Shown: positions 6,954-13,526 of the stretch, one piece after another
How positions within the stretch are numbered: the first letter of the stretch is position 1
Layout: each line of letters opens with the position of its first letter
IMG/VR virus record: IMGVR_UViG_3300009170_000540
Span: 1-27,051 of that record
Source: a virus
Length of the DNA stretch: 27,051 bases
Direction: 5' to 3' (one strand)
The notes under the pieces: model-generated
Seen by the model: the letters and a program-made list of their open reading frames with translations, nothing else
Database searches by the model: none
What the model was told of the DNA's origin: nothing
Program-made: the position numbers and the translations under genes

Positions 6954-8857
6954 CTACACCCTGGTCAACTGTCGGCTACTTAACTTTCAAGCGGACATAT
7001 GCCAGGAAGTTGACTGAAGATGGAGATGATAATGCTCCCACAGAAGAATTTCCTGATACTATTGAACGTGTGTTAGGAGCTTGTCGAACACAGCTCAAGG
7101 TAGGTTTTAATTACGAAGAAGAAGATCGTCTTCGTGACTATATGTTAAGTCTCAAATGTTCTGTTGCTGGTAGATTTCTATGGCAGCTTGGAACTGAAAC
7201 AGTAGATCGCTTAGGTTTAGCTAGTCTTCAAAATTGTGCCTTCGTAGTAGTAGATCAGCCTATTAGACCTTTCTGTTGGGCAATGGATATGCTAGCTTTA
7301 GGCTCTGGTGTTGGTTATAATATACAGCGTATACATGTAGATAAACTTCCAGCAGTTAGAGATTGGTTTAAGGCACCAACAAGAGTCACGCATGCAGGTG
7401 CAGACTTTATTATTCCGGATTCAAGAGAAGGTTGGGTAAAATTTCTTGGTAAAACATTAAAGGCGGCATTCTTAAGTGAACGAAGAGAAAATGGAACCTT
7501 CACTTTCTCGACTCAAGTTATCCGTGGAAAGGGATCTCCCATCAAAGGCTTTGGCGGCGTGGCTTCAGGCCCTGAAGATCTTGTGTGGGGAATCGGAAAG
7601 ATCTCAGAAGTCCTCGAAAAACGAAGAGGAAAGAAAATAAGACCTATCGATGCTCTAGATATTATGAATATTATTGGCCATATTATTGTAGCCGGTAATG
7701 TCAGACGTTCTGCGCAAATAGCAATAGGTGATCCTGATGATATCGAATTTCTTCTGGCTAAGAGATGGGATATTGGCAACATTCCCAAGTGGCGCTCAAT
7801 GTCCAATAATAGTGTTGCCTGCGACGATATCCGTGATTTGCACGAATATTTCTGGGATGGATATGAGGGTAAAGGAGAACCTTACGGTCTTATTAATCTT
7901 AGGCTTTCGCGTAAAGTCGGCAGACTTAATGAAACTGAGTACCCTGATCCAGAGGTAATGGGGTATAATCCTTGTGCAGAACAATCGTTAGCTCCTTTTG
8001 AAACTTGTTGTCTTGCTGAAGTATTTCTTCCTAATATTGAATCTAAAGAAGAATTCTTAGACATTTTAGAATTGTTATATAGAATTAATAAGCACTCTTT
8101 GATTTTGCCATCGCATCACCCAGAAACAGAATCAATTGTTCATAAGAACATGAGAATGGGTATTGGTTTGACAGGTATTCTACAAGCGACAAAAGAACAG
8201 AATAGCTGGCTCTCTGATGGTTATGAGTATCTACGCGATTTCGATGTAAGATACTCAATTATGAATGGCTTCAATAAGTCTATTAAGCTTACTACAATTA
8301 AGCCATCAGGGACATTGTCATTGTTACCGGGTGTAACTCCAGGAATTCATCCTGGATACGCTCAGTACATGTATCGACGAATTAGAATTGCTTCTGATCA
8401 TTCGCTGGTTAACGTGTGTAAAGCACATGGATATCCTGTTGAGTTTCAAAAGAATTTAGATGGCTCTGAAGACTATGGCACTGTTGTCGTAACATTTCCA
8501 TTTGCATATCCTGAAGGAACAAGACTTGCAAAAGATATGACTGCATTAGATCAGTTACGTGAAATTAAACGATTACAAGAAGTTTGGTCAGATAATAGTG
8601 TCTCATGCACAGTGTATTACAGGAAAGAAGAAATTCCTGAGATTAAAGAATATCTCTACAAACATTATCGAAACAATCATAAGAGTTTGTCTTTCTTGTT
8701 ACATTCTGATCATGGTTTTCTGCAAGCACCTTATCAAGAAATTACGAAGGAAGAATATGAAGTTCTTGTAGAAAAGACTATTATTATTACAGATGTCGAT
8801 AATGCGATGTTTGAAAGTGCTGATGAATGTGCAACAGGTGTATGTCCGATTAAATAA
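6950..8857 (+). CDS. nrdJ: Adenosylcobalamin-dependent ribonucleoside-triphosphate reductase
   Basis: A class II ribonucleotide reductase, 635 aa, converting ribonucleotides to deoxyribonucleotides for phage DNA synthesis. It resembles the monomeric Lactobacillus leichmannii enzyme (739 aa) but is about 100 residues shorter. The catalytic set is present: LQNC96 (redox Cys), NPC342AE344 (thiyl-radical Cys and Glu), C353 (second redox Cys) and a C-terminal C627ATGVC632 shuttle pair matching the leichmannii C731/C736 pair. Other family segments are NVRRSAQIAIGD and TTIKPSGTLSLLPGVTPGIH. No activase, small subunit or cobalamin riboswitch is visible nearby, so it depends on host cobalamin. A terminator follows directly. 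Confidence 0.93.
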   Translation: MTTPWSTVGYLTFKRTYARKLTEDGDDNAPTEEFPDTIERVLGACRTQLKVGFNYEEEDRLRDYMLSLKCSVAGRFLWQLGTETVDRLGLASLQNCAFVVVDQPIRPFCWAMDMLALGSGVGYNIQRIHVDKLPAVRDWFKAPTRVTHAGADFIIPDSREGWVKFLGKTLKAAFLSERRENGTFTFSTQVIRGKGSPIKGFGGVASGPEDLVWGIGKISEVLEKRRGKKIRPIDALDIMNIIGHIIVAGNVRRSAQIAIGDPDDIEFLLAKRWDIGNIPKWRSMSNNSVACDDIRDLHEYFWDGYEGKGEPYGLINLRLSRKVGRLNETEYPDPEVMGYNPCAEQSLAPFETCCLAEVFLPNIESKEEFLDILELLYRINKHSLILPSHHPETESIVHKNMRMGIGLTGILQATKEQNSWLSDGYEYLRDFDVRYSIMNGFNKSIKLTTIKPSGTLSLLPGVTPGIHPGYAQYMYRRIRIASDHSLVNVCKAHGYPVEFQKNLDGSEDYGTVVVTFPFAYPEGTRLAKDMTALDQLREIKRLQEVWSDNSVSCTVYYRKEEIPEIKEYLYKHYRNNHKSLSFLLHSDHGFLQAPYQEITKEEYEVLVEKTIIITDVDNAMFESADECATGVCPIK

Positions 8858-8862
8858 AACCT

Positions 8863-8887
8863 GGGGATCAGAAATGATCCCCTTTTT
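8863..8887 (+). terminator. Rho-independent terminator after the reductase
   Basis: A perfect 8-bp stem GGGGATCA (8863-8870) / TGATCCCC (8875-8882) with a GAAA tetraloop, followed by five T. It lies six bases after the reductase stop and ends the replication operon or attenuates it ahead of the ligase group. Confidence 0.9.
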
Positions 8888-8904
8888 AATTGAAGGAGAA
8901 AATA

Positions 8905-9117
8905 ATGACTGATATTAATGAAGAAGAAATGCTCAAAAAACTTGCAGCATTTATTCGAGAAGAAGAAGTTGATGAACATTTAGGGCTACCAAGTCATATT
9001 CTTGCAAATATAATGTGGAGTGGCATTGCTCATTTTGTAGACAATTTTAATGATCTTAATGATTACTTCGATGCAGTAAACGAACAGCTTCTACAAGAAC
9101 AGGCAGAGGGTGATTAA
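8905..9117 (+). CDS. Small acidic hypothetical protein, 70 aa
   Basis: ATG 8905 is chosen because GAAGGAG at 8892-8898 precedes it; a TTG at 8890 in the same frame would lie before that site and inside the terminator tail. The product is strongly acidic at both ends (MTDINEEEMLKKLAAFIREE and NEQLLQEQAEGD) and helical. The stop overlaps the ligase ATG by one base. Function unknown. Confidence 0.7.
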   Translation: MTDINEEEMLKKLAAFIREEEVDEHLGLPSHILANIMWSGIAHFVDNFNDLNDYFDAVNEQLLQEQAEGD

Positions 9118-10016
9118 TGTTCAAACCACTTTTAGCTCCTAATAATGATCCTCTAAGGGATCCTGATTATTTTAAACTTCTTAAATACCCTCTCCTCTGC
9201 TCGCCTAAATATGATGGAATTAGATGTATTGTAAAGAACGGAGTAGCTCTTTCCAGAACAGGTAAACCTTTACCATCGAGACAAGTTCAAAAAGAATTTA
9301 GTCATTTAGAACATTACGATGGAGAAATTATTGAAGGCAATCCTACTGATGCAGATGTGTATAATAGAACACAAAGCCATGTGATGTCAGAAAATAAACC
9401 AGGAGATTTGCGTTATTATGTTTTTGATTATACGCATCCTGGTTGTCTCAAATGGGATTATCATGCCAGACTTGACCTTCTCGAAGGCTCTTTTGCAGGA
9501 AGCTTTTGGGACAATGTGCATCTTGTTCGACAAACACGCGTCTTCATTTACGAGCATCTGATTGACTTTGAACAAAAGTGTCTAGCTGAAGGATACGAAG
9601 GCATTATGATGAGAGACCCTAATGCTTCATACAAACAGGGTCGCGGAACTTTTAAAGAAGGTATTATTTACAAACTGAAGCGTTTTCAAGATGCAGAAGC
9701 AGTGATCGTGGGCTTCAAAGAAGCAATGGTGAATGAGAATGTCCAGGAGAAAGACGAGCTCGGTTATGCGAAGAGGTCTTCATCGAAAGAAGGTCTTATC
9801 GCCGGAGAGACATTGGGTGCTTTTTACGTTGATTATCAAGAGCAAGTCCTGGAAATTGCTCCCGGTTCTATTATACACGATGATCGAAAGTTCATTTGGG
9901 ATAACAAAAAAATGTTCCTCGGAGAGTTGCTGAAGTTTCGGTTCTTCTCACACGGCATTAAAGACAAGCCTCGGTTTCCGCGAGCCGTAGGAATACGGCA
10001 CAGGAGTGATACATGA
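9117..10016 (+). CDS. ATP-dependent DNA ligase (T7-type)
   Basis: A 299-aa minimal ATP ligase that seals nicks left by lagging-strand synthesis. Motif I is K31-Y-D-G-I-R, with K31 the lysine that receives AMP. Motif III is YDGEIIEG, motif IIIa lies around YYVFDYTHP, motif IV is EGYEGIMMRDP, and motif V is IIYKLKRFQDAEAVIVGF. The C-terminal OB-fold part ends FRFFSHGIKDKPRFPRAVG, typical of T7-like ligases. The last 29 bases belong to a direct repeat that recurs at 10201-10229. Confidence 0.94.
   Translation: MFKPLLAPNNDPLRDPDYFKLLKYPLLCSPKYDGIRCIVKNGVALSRTGKPLPSRQVQKEFSHLEHYDGEIIEGNPTDADVYNRTQSHVMSENKPGDLRYYVFDYTHPGCLKWDYHARLDLLEGSFAGSFWDNVHLVRQTRVFIYEHLIDFEQKCLAEGYEGIMMRDPNASYKQGRGTFKEGIIYKLKRFQDAEAVIVGFKEAMVNENVQEKDELGYAKRSSSKEGLIAGETLGAFYVDYQEQVLEIAPGSIIHDDRKFIWDNKKMFLGELLKFRFFSHGIKDKPRFPRAVGIRHRSDT
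9988..10016 (+). repeat. 29-bp direct repeat, copy 1
   Basis: Exact match over 29 bases to 10201-10229. It starts TAGGAATACG, contains the AGGAG ribosome binding site and ends with the start ATG of the next gene. In this copy it encodes the C-terminus of the ligase in one frame. Confidence 0.95.
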
Positions 10017-10222
10017 CTATTAACGAATTAATTGAATTAATTGAAGATAATAGTATAGATAAAAATACTGAAGTAGAAGTCATTTGGCAAGGTGAATACA
10101 CTGGCGTAGCTAAGCCAATTATTGGCATTTCTTTCAGCAGATTATTGTTAGATGACAAGAATATATTAAGTAATAAAATTTTACTTCATTTGGAATACTA
10201 TAGGAATACGGCACAGGAGTGA
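10013..10222 (+). CDS. Small acidic protein in a repeat-bounded cassette, 69 aa
   Basis: Start and ribosome binding site (CAGGAG at 10001-10006) lie in repeat copy 1, and the C-terminal residues (YYRNTAQE) lie in copy 2, read in a different frame from the ligase C-terminus. The product starts MTINELIELIEDNSID, a pattern common in small phage proteins, followed by a beta-rich middle (EVEVIWQGEYTGV). The gene between the repeats is one 213-base unit, so loss or gain by recombination between the repeats would leave the neighbours intact. Function unknown. Confidence 0.75.
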   Translation: MTINELIELIEDNSIDKNTEVEVIWQGEYTGVAKPIIGISFSRLLLDDKNILSNKILLHLEYYRNTAQE

Positions 10223-10229
10223 TACATGA
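10201..10229 (+). repeat. 29-bp direct repeat, copy 2
   Basis: Second exact copy of 9988-10016. Here it codes for the end of the 69-aa protein and carries the ribosome binding site and ATG of the next gene. Confidence 0.95.
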
Positions 10230-10432
10230 GTTTAAAAGACGGTGATGTAATTTTCACTACTGAAGCAAATATGACTAATATTCTGGTAACACAATCATTT
10301 GGAGATTCTTGCACTTGGTGTGAAAAATTTATTCCAGAAAATGAATTATGTGGTAGGTATACCTTTAGTGATTCTGATGAGATAGAAAATATTGTACTTT
10401 GTTTAATTTGTCTGGGAGAAAGACAAGCATGA
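10226..10432 (+). CDS. Small zinc-ribbon-like protein, 68 aa
   Basis: Start ATG 10226 is served by the AGGAG inside repeat copy 2. Cysteines are paired as CTWC and CLIC, with a further Cys between them (NELCGRY), fitting a small treble-clef or zinc-ribbon fold. The stop overlaps the next ATG (ATGA). Role unknown; a DNA- or RNA-binding accessory is inference. Confidence 0.7.
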   Translation: MSLKDGDVIFTTEANMTNILVTQSFGDSCTWCEKFIPENELCGRYTFSDSDEIENIVLCLICLGERQA

Positions 10433-11442
10433 CAGGCATTAAATCGCATACCATTAAACTTCTTCTCCGAAAGAAAATTAAAGAATGGCTTGCTTCGATT
10501 GAGCATGAAGAACTTCGTAAGGAATTAGCAGAGAATGTTATTGTAACAGGTGGTTGTATCACATCTTTTCTTCTTGGTGAAAAGCCTAATGATTATGACT
10601 TTTATTTGAGAGATTTTAATACAACAGTAAGAGCAGCGGTATATTATGCTACTCAATTTAATAATACAATTAAACTGAAAGTAAATTCTGCTAAGCCTTA
10701 TAAAGTTCGTGTTAAAGTTTCTTATATCAAAAATATTCAAGATATAGAAGAAAAGAGAATTATATTCTATATGCAATCTGCAGGTATTGCTGCAGAGGAC
10801 CAAGAGAGTTATGAGTATTTTGAATCTTTACCTGAAGCTTCAACAATCGACTTTGCTGATTCAATTAGCACACATGCAGAACATTTGCTTGAAGAAGAGC
10901 CTGTAGAAACTATCGAAGAACTAAATGCTTCTTTGAAGGTGACAGGTAAAGATGAACATGAACGTAAACCGTATCGACCTGTCTTTTTAACTGATAATGC
11001 AGCAACACTTGCTAATCGTGTTCAATTAATTACAAGGTTCTATGGAGAGCCTAATGAAATCCATAATAACTTTGATTTTGTTCATGCAATGTGTTATTAT
11101 GATTACAAGCATGATCTGCTGGTTTTACAGCCTGAAGCTCTTGAAGCAATTCTTACAAAGACATTAATCTACAAAGGTAGCCTTTATCCTATAGCATCTA
11201 TTTTTAGAATTAGAAAGTTTCTTAACAGAGGTTGGAGGATCTCCGCTGGTCAGATGCTAAAGATTATCTTTCAAATCAATGAACTTGATTTAAACGATAA
11301 GACTATTTTAAGAGAGCAATTAATCGGTGTAGATGTAGCTTATATGGGTCAATTAATTGCAGCGCTTCAGAACTTAAAGACATATGAGAAAATTGATGGT
11401 ACTTATGTTGCAACATTAATTGATAAAATCTTTGACGAATAA
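10429..11442 (+). CDS. Phage nucleotidyltransferase-fold protein
   Basis: A 337-aa protein of a family common in phage genomes with replication genes. The N-terminal part has the polymerase-beta-like nucleotidyltransferase signature: VTGGCITSFLLG (G41-G42) followed by NDYDFYLRD with D55 and D57 as metal ligands. The C-terminal half carries the family's conserved blocks: VFLTDNAATLANRVQLITRF, NNFDFVHAMCYYD, YPIASIFRIRKFLNRGW and QLIGVDVAYM. The substrate is unknown; tRNA, RNA or a protein could be the acceptor. ATG 10429 is used since the GGGAG at 10414-10418 lies just upstream. Confidence 0.82.
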   Translation: MTGIKSHTIKLLLRKKIKEWLASIEHEELRKELAENVIVTGGCITSFLLGEKPNDYDFYLRDFNTTVRAAVYYATQFNNTIKLKVNSAKPYKVRVKVSYIKNIQDIEEKRIIFYMQSAGIAAEDQESYEYFESLPEASTIDFADSISTHAEHLLEEEPVETIEELNASLKVTGKDEHERKPYRPVFLTDNAATLANRVQLITRFYGEPNEIHNNFDFVHAMCYYDYKHDLLVLQPEALEAILTKTLIYKGSLYPIASIFRIRKFLNRGWRISAGQMLKIIFQINELDLNDKTILREQLIGVDVAYMGQLIAALQNLKTYEKIDGTYVATLIDKIFDE

Positions 11443-11460
11443 AATTCTAAAAATAATCAC

Positions 11461-11600
11461 TTCCACGGGGTCGCAGGTGAGACGCGGGGTGGGGCCATGC
11501 CTGCCCCCATGCCTGCACCCGTGCGCGGCACCTGGACCGCCTCCGGTGGCCTGGTGGCCTGTTTCGAGGCAGACCAGGGTACGTCCGACAGCCTAGCTGT
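11461..11600. other. GC-rich insert between genes
   Basis: By hand count 87 of the 120 bases at 11461-11580 are G or C, against a clearly AT-rich background on both sides. It contains short direct repeats (CCATGCCTGC at about 11496-11505 and 11508-11517; GGTGGCCT twice at about 11545-11560) and the hairpin GTGC-GCG-GCAC. It is the start of a 238-base gap between the nucleotidyltransferase and the next gene. Probably acquired DNA; its source is unknown. Confidence 0.7.
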
Positions 11601-11631
11601 TAGATTAACCCTCTTTCTGATGTGCGTATAG
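11497..11631 (+). CDS. Possible 44-aa ORF in the GC-rich insert
   Basis: Open from ATG 11497 to TAG 11629-11631, reading MPAPMPAPVRGTWTASGGL and on to LFLMCV. It spans the GC-rich insert and the AT-rich sequence after it. Only a run of G residues precedes the ATG, so translation is doubtful. It may be a remnant of a longer gene. Confidence 0.2.
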   Translation: MPAPMPAPVRGTWTASGGLVACFEADQGTSDSLAVRLTLFLMCV

Positions 11632-11656
11632 TCACTACGCTAAAGTGACATTTTTT
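11631..11656 (+). terminator. Possible terminator upstream of the repeat-protein gene
   Basis: GTCACT (11631-11636) pairs with AGTGAC (11644-11649) around a 7-base loop, followed by A and six T. It would end transcription from the replication operon just before the 196-aa protein gene, isolating that gene and the RNA after it. The stem is short, so confidence is moderate. Confidence 0.5.
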
Positions 11657-11680
11657 GATCTAATACTTAAGGAATACAAA

Positions 11681-12271
11681 ATGTCGGTAGATATCAAGCA
11701 GAAATTTGAAGTCAATGGTCAGTTCTTTGACACAAAGGCTGAGGCAATTGATTTCCTTCGTACGCCGAAGATCCGTACTGCGCTTCTGGCAGTAACAGCG
11801 AATAAGGTTGAACTGACCGATTGGCTCATTGAAAATCGTGAGACAGTCGAGATGGCCTTTGAAACTGGTAAGATTCGTCGTGTTACGAAGAGTGAGCGTA
11901 AAAAGCTTGAAAAGGCTGTTGATGCGCTGGTTGAGCTCTTCGGTCACGAGCCTAAGATCGCTTTCCTAGTAGAGCATGCTGAGGCAATCAAGTCAAGCTT
12001 TAGTTGGCCTGGCGTCAAGCGTATGACTGATGAGGAGAAGACAACGCTTGCACGTAATTCTCTTGTTGCAGCAGCTGACGGTCGTGAAGACGTAGCTGAT
12101 TGGATTCTTGCGAACAAGGATGCTCTCCTAGCTGCGTATGCTGCAGGTATTGAGAAGCGTGAGCTAAACCCGGCTGCTGCCGAAGGCCTTGCTGCTTATC
12201 GTGCTAAGAAAGCGGCTGAGAAGGCTGCTGCTGAAGCTGTTGCTGCGGAAACTGCGGCTGCTGCAGGTTAA
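11681..12271 (+). CDS. Three-repeat helical protein with Ala/Lys-rich tail, 196 aa
   Basis: ATG 11681 follows AAGGA at 11668-11672; a GTG at 11645 lies in the terminator stem and is not preferred. After an N-terminal strand region (KFEVNGQFFDTKAEAIDFLR) there are three degenerate repeats of about 40 residues, near 41-80, 89-128 and 134-174. They share the pattern W(L/I)..N.e.(v/l)..a...G..(k/r)R (for example WLIENRETVEMAFETGKIRR and WILANKDALLAAYAAGIEKR). The tail after 174 is almost all Ala, Lys and Glu. The gene is more GC-rich and more regular in codon use than its AT-rich neighbours, which suggests high expression. It is followed directly by about 700 bases of structured non-coding sequence. 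I know no function; RNA or DNA binding is inference. Confidence 0.85.
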   Translation: MSVDIKQKFEVNGQFFDTKAEAIDFLRTPKIRTALLAVTANKVELTDWLIENRETVEMAFETGKIRRVTKSERKKLEKAVDALVELFGHEPKIAFLVEHAEAIKSSFSWPGVKRMTDEEKTTLARNSLVAAADGREDVADWILANKDALLAAYAAGIEKRELNPAAAEGLAAYRAKKAAEKAAAEAVAAETAAAAG

Positions 12272-12656
12272 TTACATTGGTAAGACCAGCAAACGGAGAA
12301 TGGGCAGTGTGTGACACATTGGAAACGTAACACGGATACCTCACCGGCCACTGTAAAGCTACGGGAAGATCCTCCGGCTTTTGCCGAAGATCAATCCTCG
12401 CGAACGTGTTTTCCCGAGCGTTGTAGCGAATCGGGATCTAATTATGACCTCACTATAAACTGATACGGAAGGATGCGAGTAGTTTTTGATCACTCCAAAG
12501 ATGAAAGGCCTACGTAAGTAAATATACTGTCTGTTGAGATGTCAGACTGAGGTCTTCTTCACCGGCTAGCGGTACGGCCAAAGAGATTATACCCTTAAAG
12601 TCCCTCTGGGATGAAGCTAAGGCTTAAGCTCTAATGTACCGCACAAATTCTTGATT

Positions 12657-12691
12657 CCGGGTTTCGTCATTGATACTGACCCGGTAATGAC
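12657..12691 (+). other. H-type RNA pseudoknot in the large RNA
   Basis: Stem 1 is CCGGGT (12657-12662) with ACCCGG (12679-12684). Stem 2 is GTCATT (12666-12671) with AATGAC (12686-12691). The loops are 3, 7 and 1 bases, and both stems are 6 perfect base pairs, so the geometry allows both to form together. Confidence 0.75.
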
Positions 12692-12943
12692 AGCCTCTTA
12701 GCCGTGGGTGAATATCAGTATACAAAACAATCAATGAAGGTTTCGTATGCAAACGGCTCTAAATTTAGCTTGTCGTGTAGCACAATGTGCAAAACGGCAA
12801 ACAGGCATGGGTATGCCTTTCTGCAAGCCTGATCAGCTTGACTAATCAGATAAAGTTATTATTATAGCTATAGATATGAGAATAACAACCCCACTTCAAA
12901 AACAATTTGGCTAGGTATCTCCTTCCCTAGTACAAGTTGTTTT

Positions 12944-12969
12944 ATGCCCCTTAATTGGGGCATTTTTTT
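12944..12969 (+). terminator. Rho-independent terminator of the large RNA
   Basis: ATGCCCC (12944-12950) pairs with GGGGCAT (12957-12963) around TTAATT, and the T run extends to 12969. It directly follows the long stem at 12901-12941 and precedes the ribosome binding site of the next gene. Confidence 0.92.
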
Positions 12970-12982
12970 CGGAGGATATTAA

Positions 12983-13096
12983 ATGAAAAGAAAACCGCGT
13001 AAGTTAACAGATTGGATTTGGACTATAATGTTTGTTGCTGTTGCAATAGGTCTTACGCTTCTTCTAAGTTGTAATCCAACAAAAGGAATACTATGA
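12983..13096 (+). CDS. Tiny putative lipoprotein, 37 aa
   Basis: ATG 12983 has GGAGG at 12971-12975. The product has a basic N-terminus (MKRKPRKLTD), one hydrophobic segment and LLLSC at residues 27-30, a lipobox-like site, followed by only NPTKGIL. If processed, the mature peptide would be eight residues. It could equally be a simple one-pass membrane peptide. It opens a run of four tiny genes, three of them membrane proteins. Confidence 0.55.
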   Translation: MKRKPRKLTDWIWTIMFVAVAIGLTLLLSCNPTKGIL

Positions 13097-13227
13097 CAAG
13101 TTTTACTTCAATGTTTTTATTTTGGGTTGCGAAGAATGCAGTAGAATTTTTTATTGCAATTTTTGCATTAGTTGCGACTGTTGCATTTATTGCTTTTCTA
13201 GAATGGGAAGGAAATAGAAAGAGGTAA
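13093..13227 (+). CDS. Small one-pass membrane protein, 44 aa
   Basis: Overlaps the previous stop (ATGA). One long hydrophobic segment covers residues about 17-36 (FFIAIFALVATVAFIAFL), with EWEGNRKR at the C-terminus, suggesting the C-terminus is cytoplasmic. The ribosome binding site is AAGGA at 13083-13087. Function unknown. Confidence 0.6.
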   Translation: MTSFTSMFLFWVAKNAVEFFIAIFALVATVAFIAFLEWEGNRKR

Positions 13228-13232
13228 TTGGA

Positions 13233-13415
13233 ATGGGAATGGATAGAGAAAAGTGGTTAGCTATTCGTAATACACCACGAAAAGTTGGAAAAGAAAGATT
13301 GATTCATAAATCGACTAATTTTGTAAAGCATAAAGACGGCAATACTGGTATTGAAAGAACAGTAAAAGCCGCTCCTGGAAATACTTATCGACGTGTCCAA
13401 AACAAAGGTGGTTAA
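13233..13415 (+). CDS. Small basic protein, 60 aa
   Basis: ATG 13233 follows GAGG at 13221-13224; a second in-frame ATG at 13239 is possible. The product is very basic throughout (REKWLAIRNTPRKVGKERL, then RTVKAAPGNTYRRVQNKGG), with no hydrophobic segment, compatible with nucleic acid binding. It lies between two tiny membrane-protein genes. Confidence 0.6.
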   Translation: MGMDREKWLAIRNTPRKVGKERLIHKSTNFVKHKDGNTGIERTVKAAPGNTYRRVQNKGG

Positions 13416-13416
13416 T

Positions 13417-13515
13417 ATGACGCTTTGGGATGGCGTAAAAATTGGTTGTGGTATGTTTATTGCTTATATTCTTGCCATTGTGTTTCTTGGATGTACTGTA
13501 GGACTATTTCTTTAA
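13417..13515 (+). CDS. Tiny membrane protein, 32 aa
   Basis: ATG 13417 to TAA 13513-13515. After MTLWDGVK almost all residues are hydrophobic, with two Cys (IGCGMFIAYILAIVFLGCT). AAAGGTGG upstream can act as ribosome binding site. One membrane span; role unknown. Confidence 0.5.
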   Translation: MTLWDGVKIGCGMFIAYILAIVFLGCTVGLFL

Positions 13516-13526
13516 AGGAGTCTTAA

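Larger units (their letters stand above)
12272..12969 (+). ncRNA. Candidate large structured RNA (about 690 nt)
   Basis: A 711-base stretch between genes with no convincing coding frame, more GC-rich than nearby genes over much of its length. Visible helices include 12305-12311/12315-12321; CGGC/GCCG at 12375-12378/12383-12386 with a UUUU loop; UCGC+AACG at 12398-12406 with CGUU+GCGA at 12419-12429; 12529-12533/12543-12547; GCGGUAC/GUACCGC at 12569-12575/12636-12642; AGCCGU/ACGGCU at 12700-12705/12753-12758; AGGCAU/AUGCCU at 12803-12808/12813-12818; and a long stem at 12901-12941. A pseudoknot lies at 12657-12691. It ends in a rho-independent terminator. No separate promoter is obvious, so it may be the 3' part of the transcript of the preceding gene. 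Size and phage setting recall GOLLD and ROOL RNAs; homology is untested. Confidence 0.7.

Noticed and set aside
11605-11640. GCGTATAG(T)C near 11625 and ACGTATAGAC near 25295 as a shared late promoter
   Set aside because: Only two copies of about eight bases in different contexts; too little to call.
12340-12360. GCCACTGTAA resembling a conserved piece of cobalamin riboswitches, attractive because of the B12-dependent reductase
   Set aside because: The other conserved blocks (GGGAA, GGTGAAA, and the B12 box ending) are not in the right order nearby, and the site is 3 kb downstream of the reductase.
12441-12463. CTCACTATA match to the T7 promoter core
   Set aside because: The upstream half fits only with an inserted base, the +1 region is AACTGA instead of GGGAGA, no similar copies occur in other gaps, and no phage RNA polymerase is seen in this window.
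12747-12845. 32-codon ORF with a GAAGG ribosome binding site inside the large RNA
   Set aside because: It overlaps several perfect stems (12753-12758, 12780-12790, 12803-12818, 12829-12849) and has no recognisable protein character; the structure explains the sequence better.
12272-12969. tmRNA, RNase P RNA or group I intron
   Set aside because: No tRNA-like 3' end with TTCGA, no tag-peptide frame, no RNase P conserved blocks, and no group I P7 core or interrupted gene are visible.
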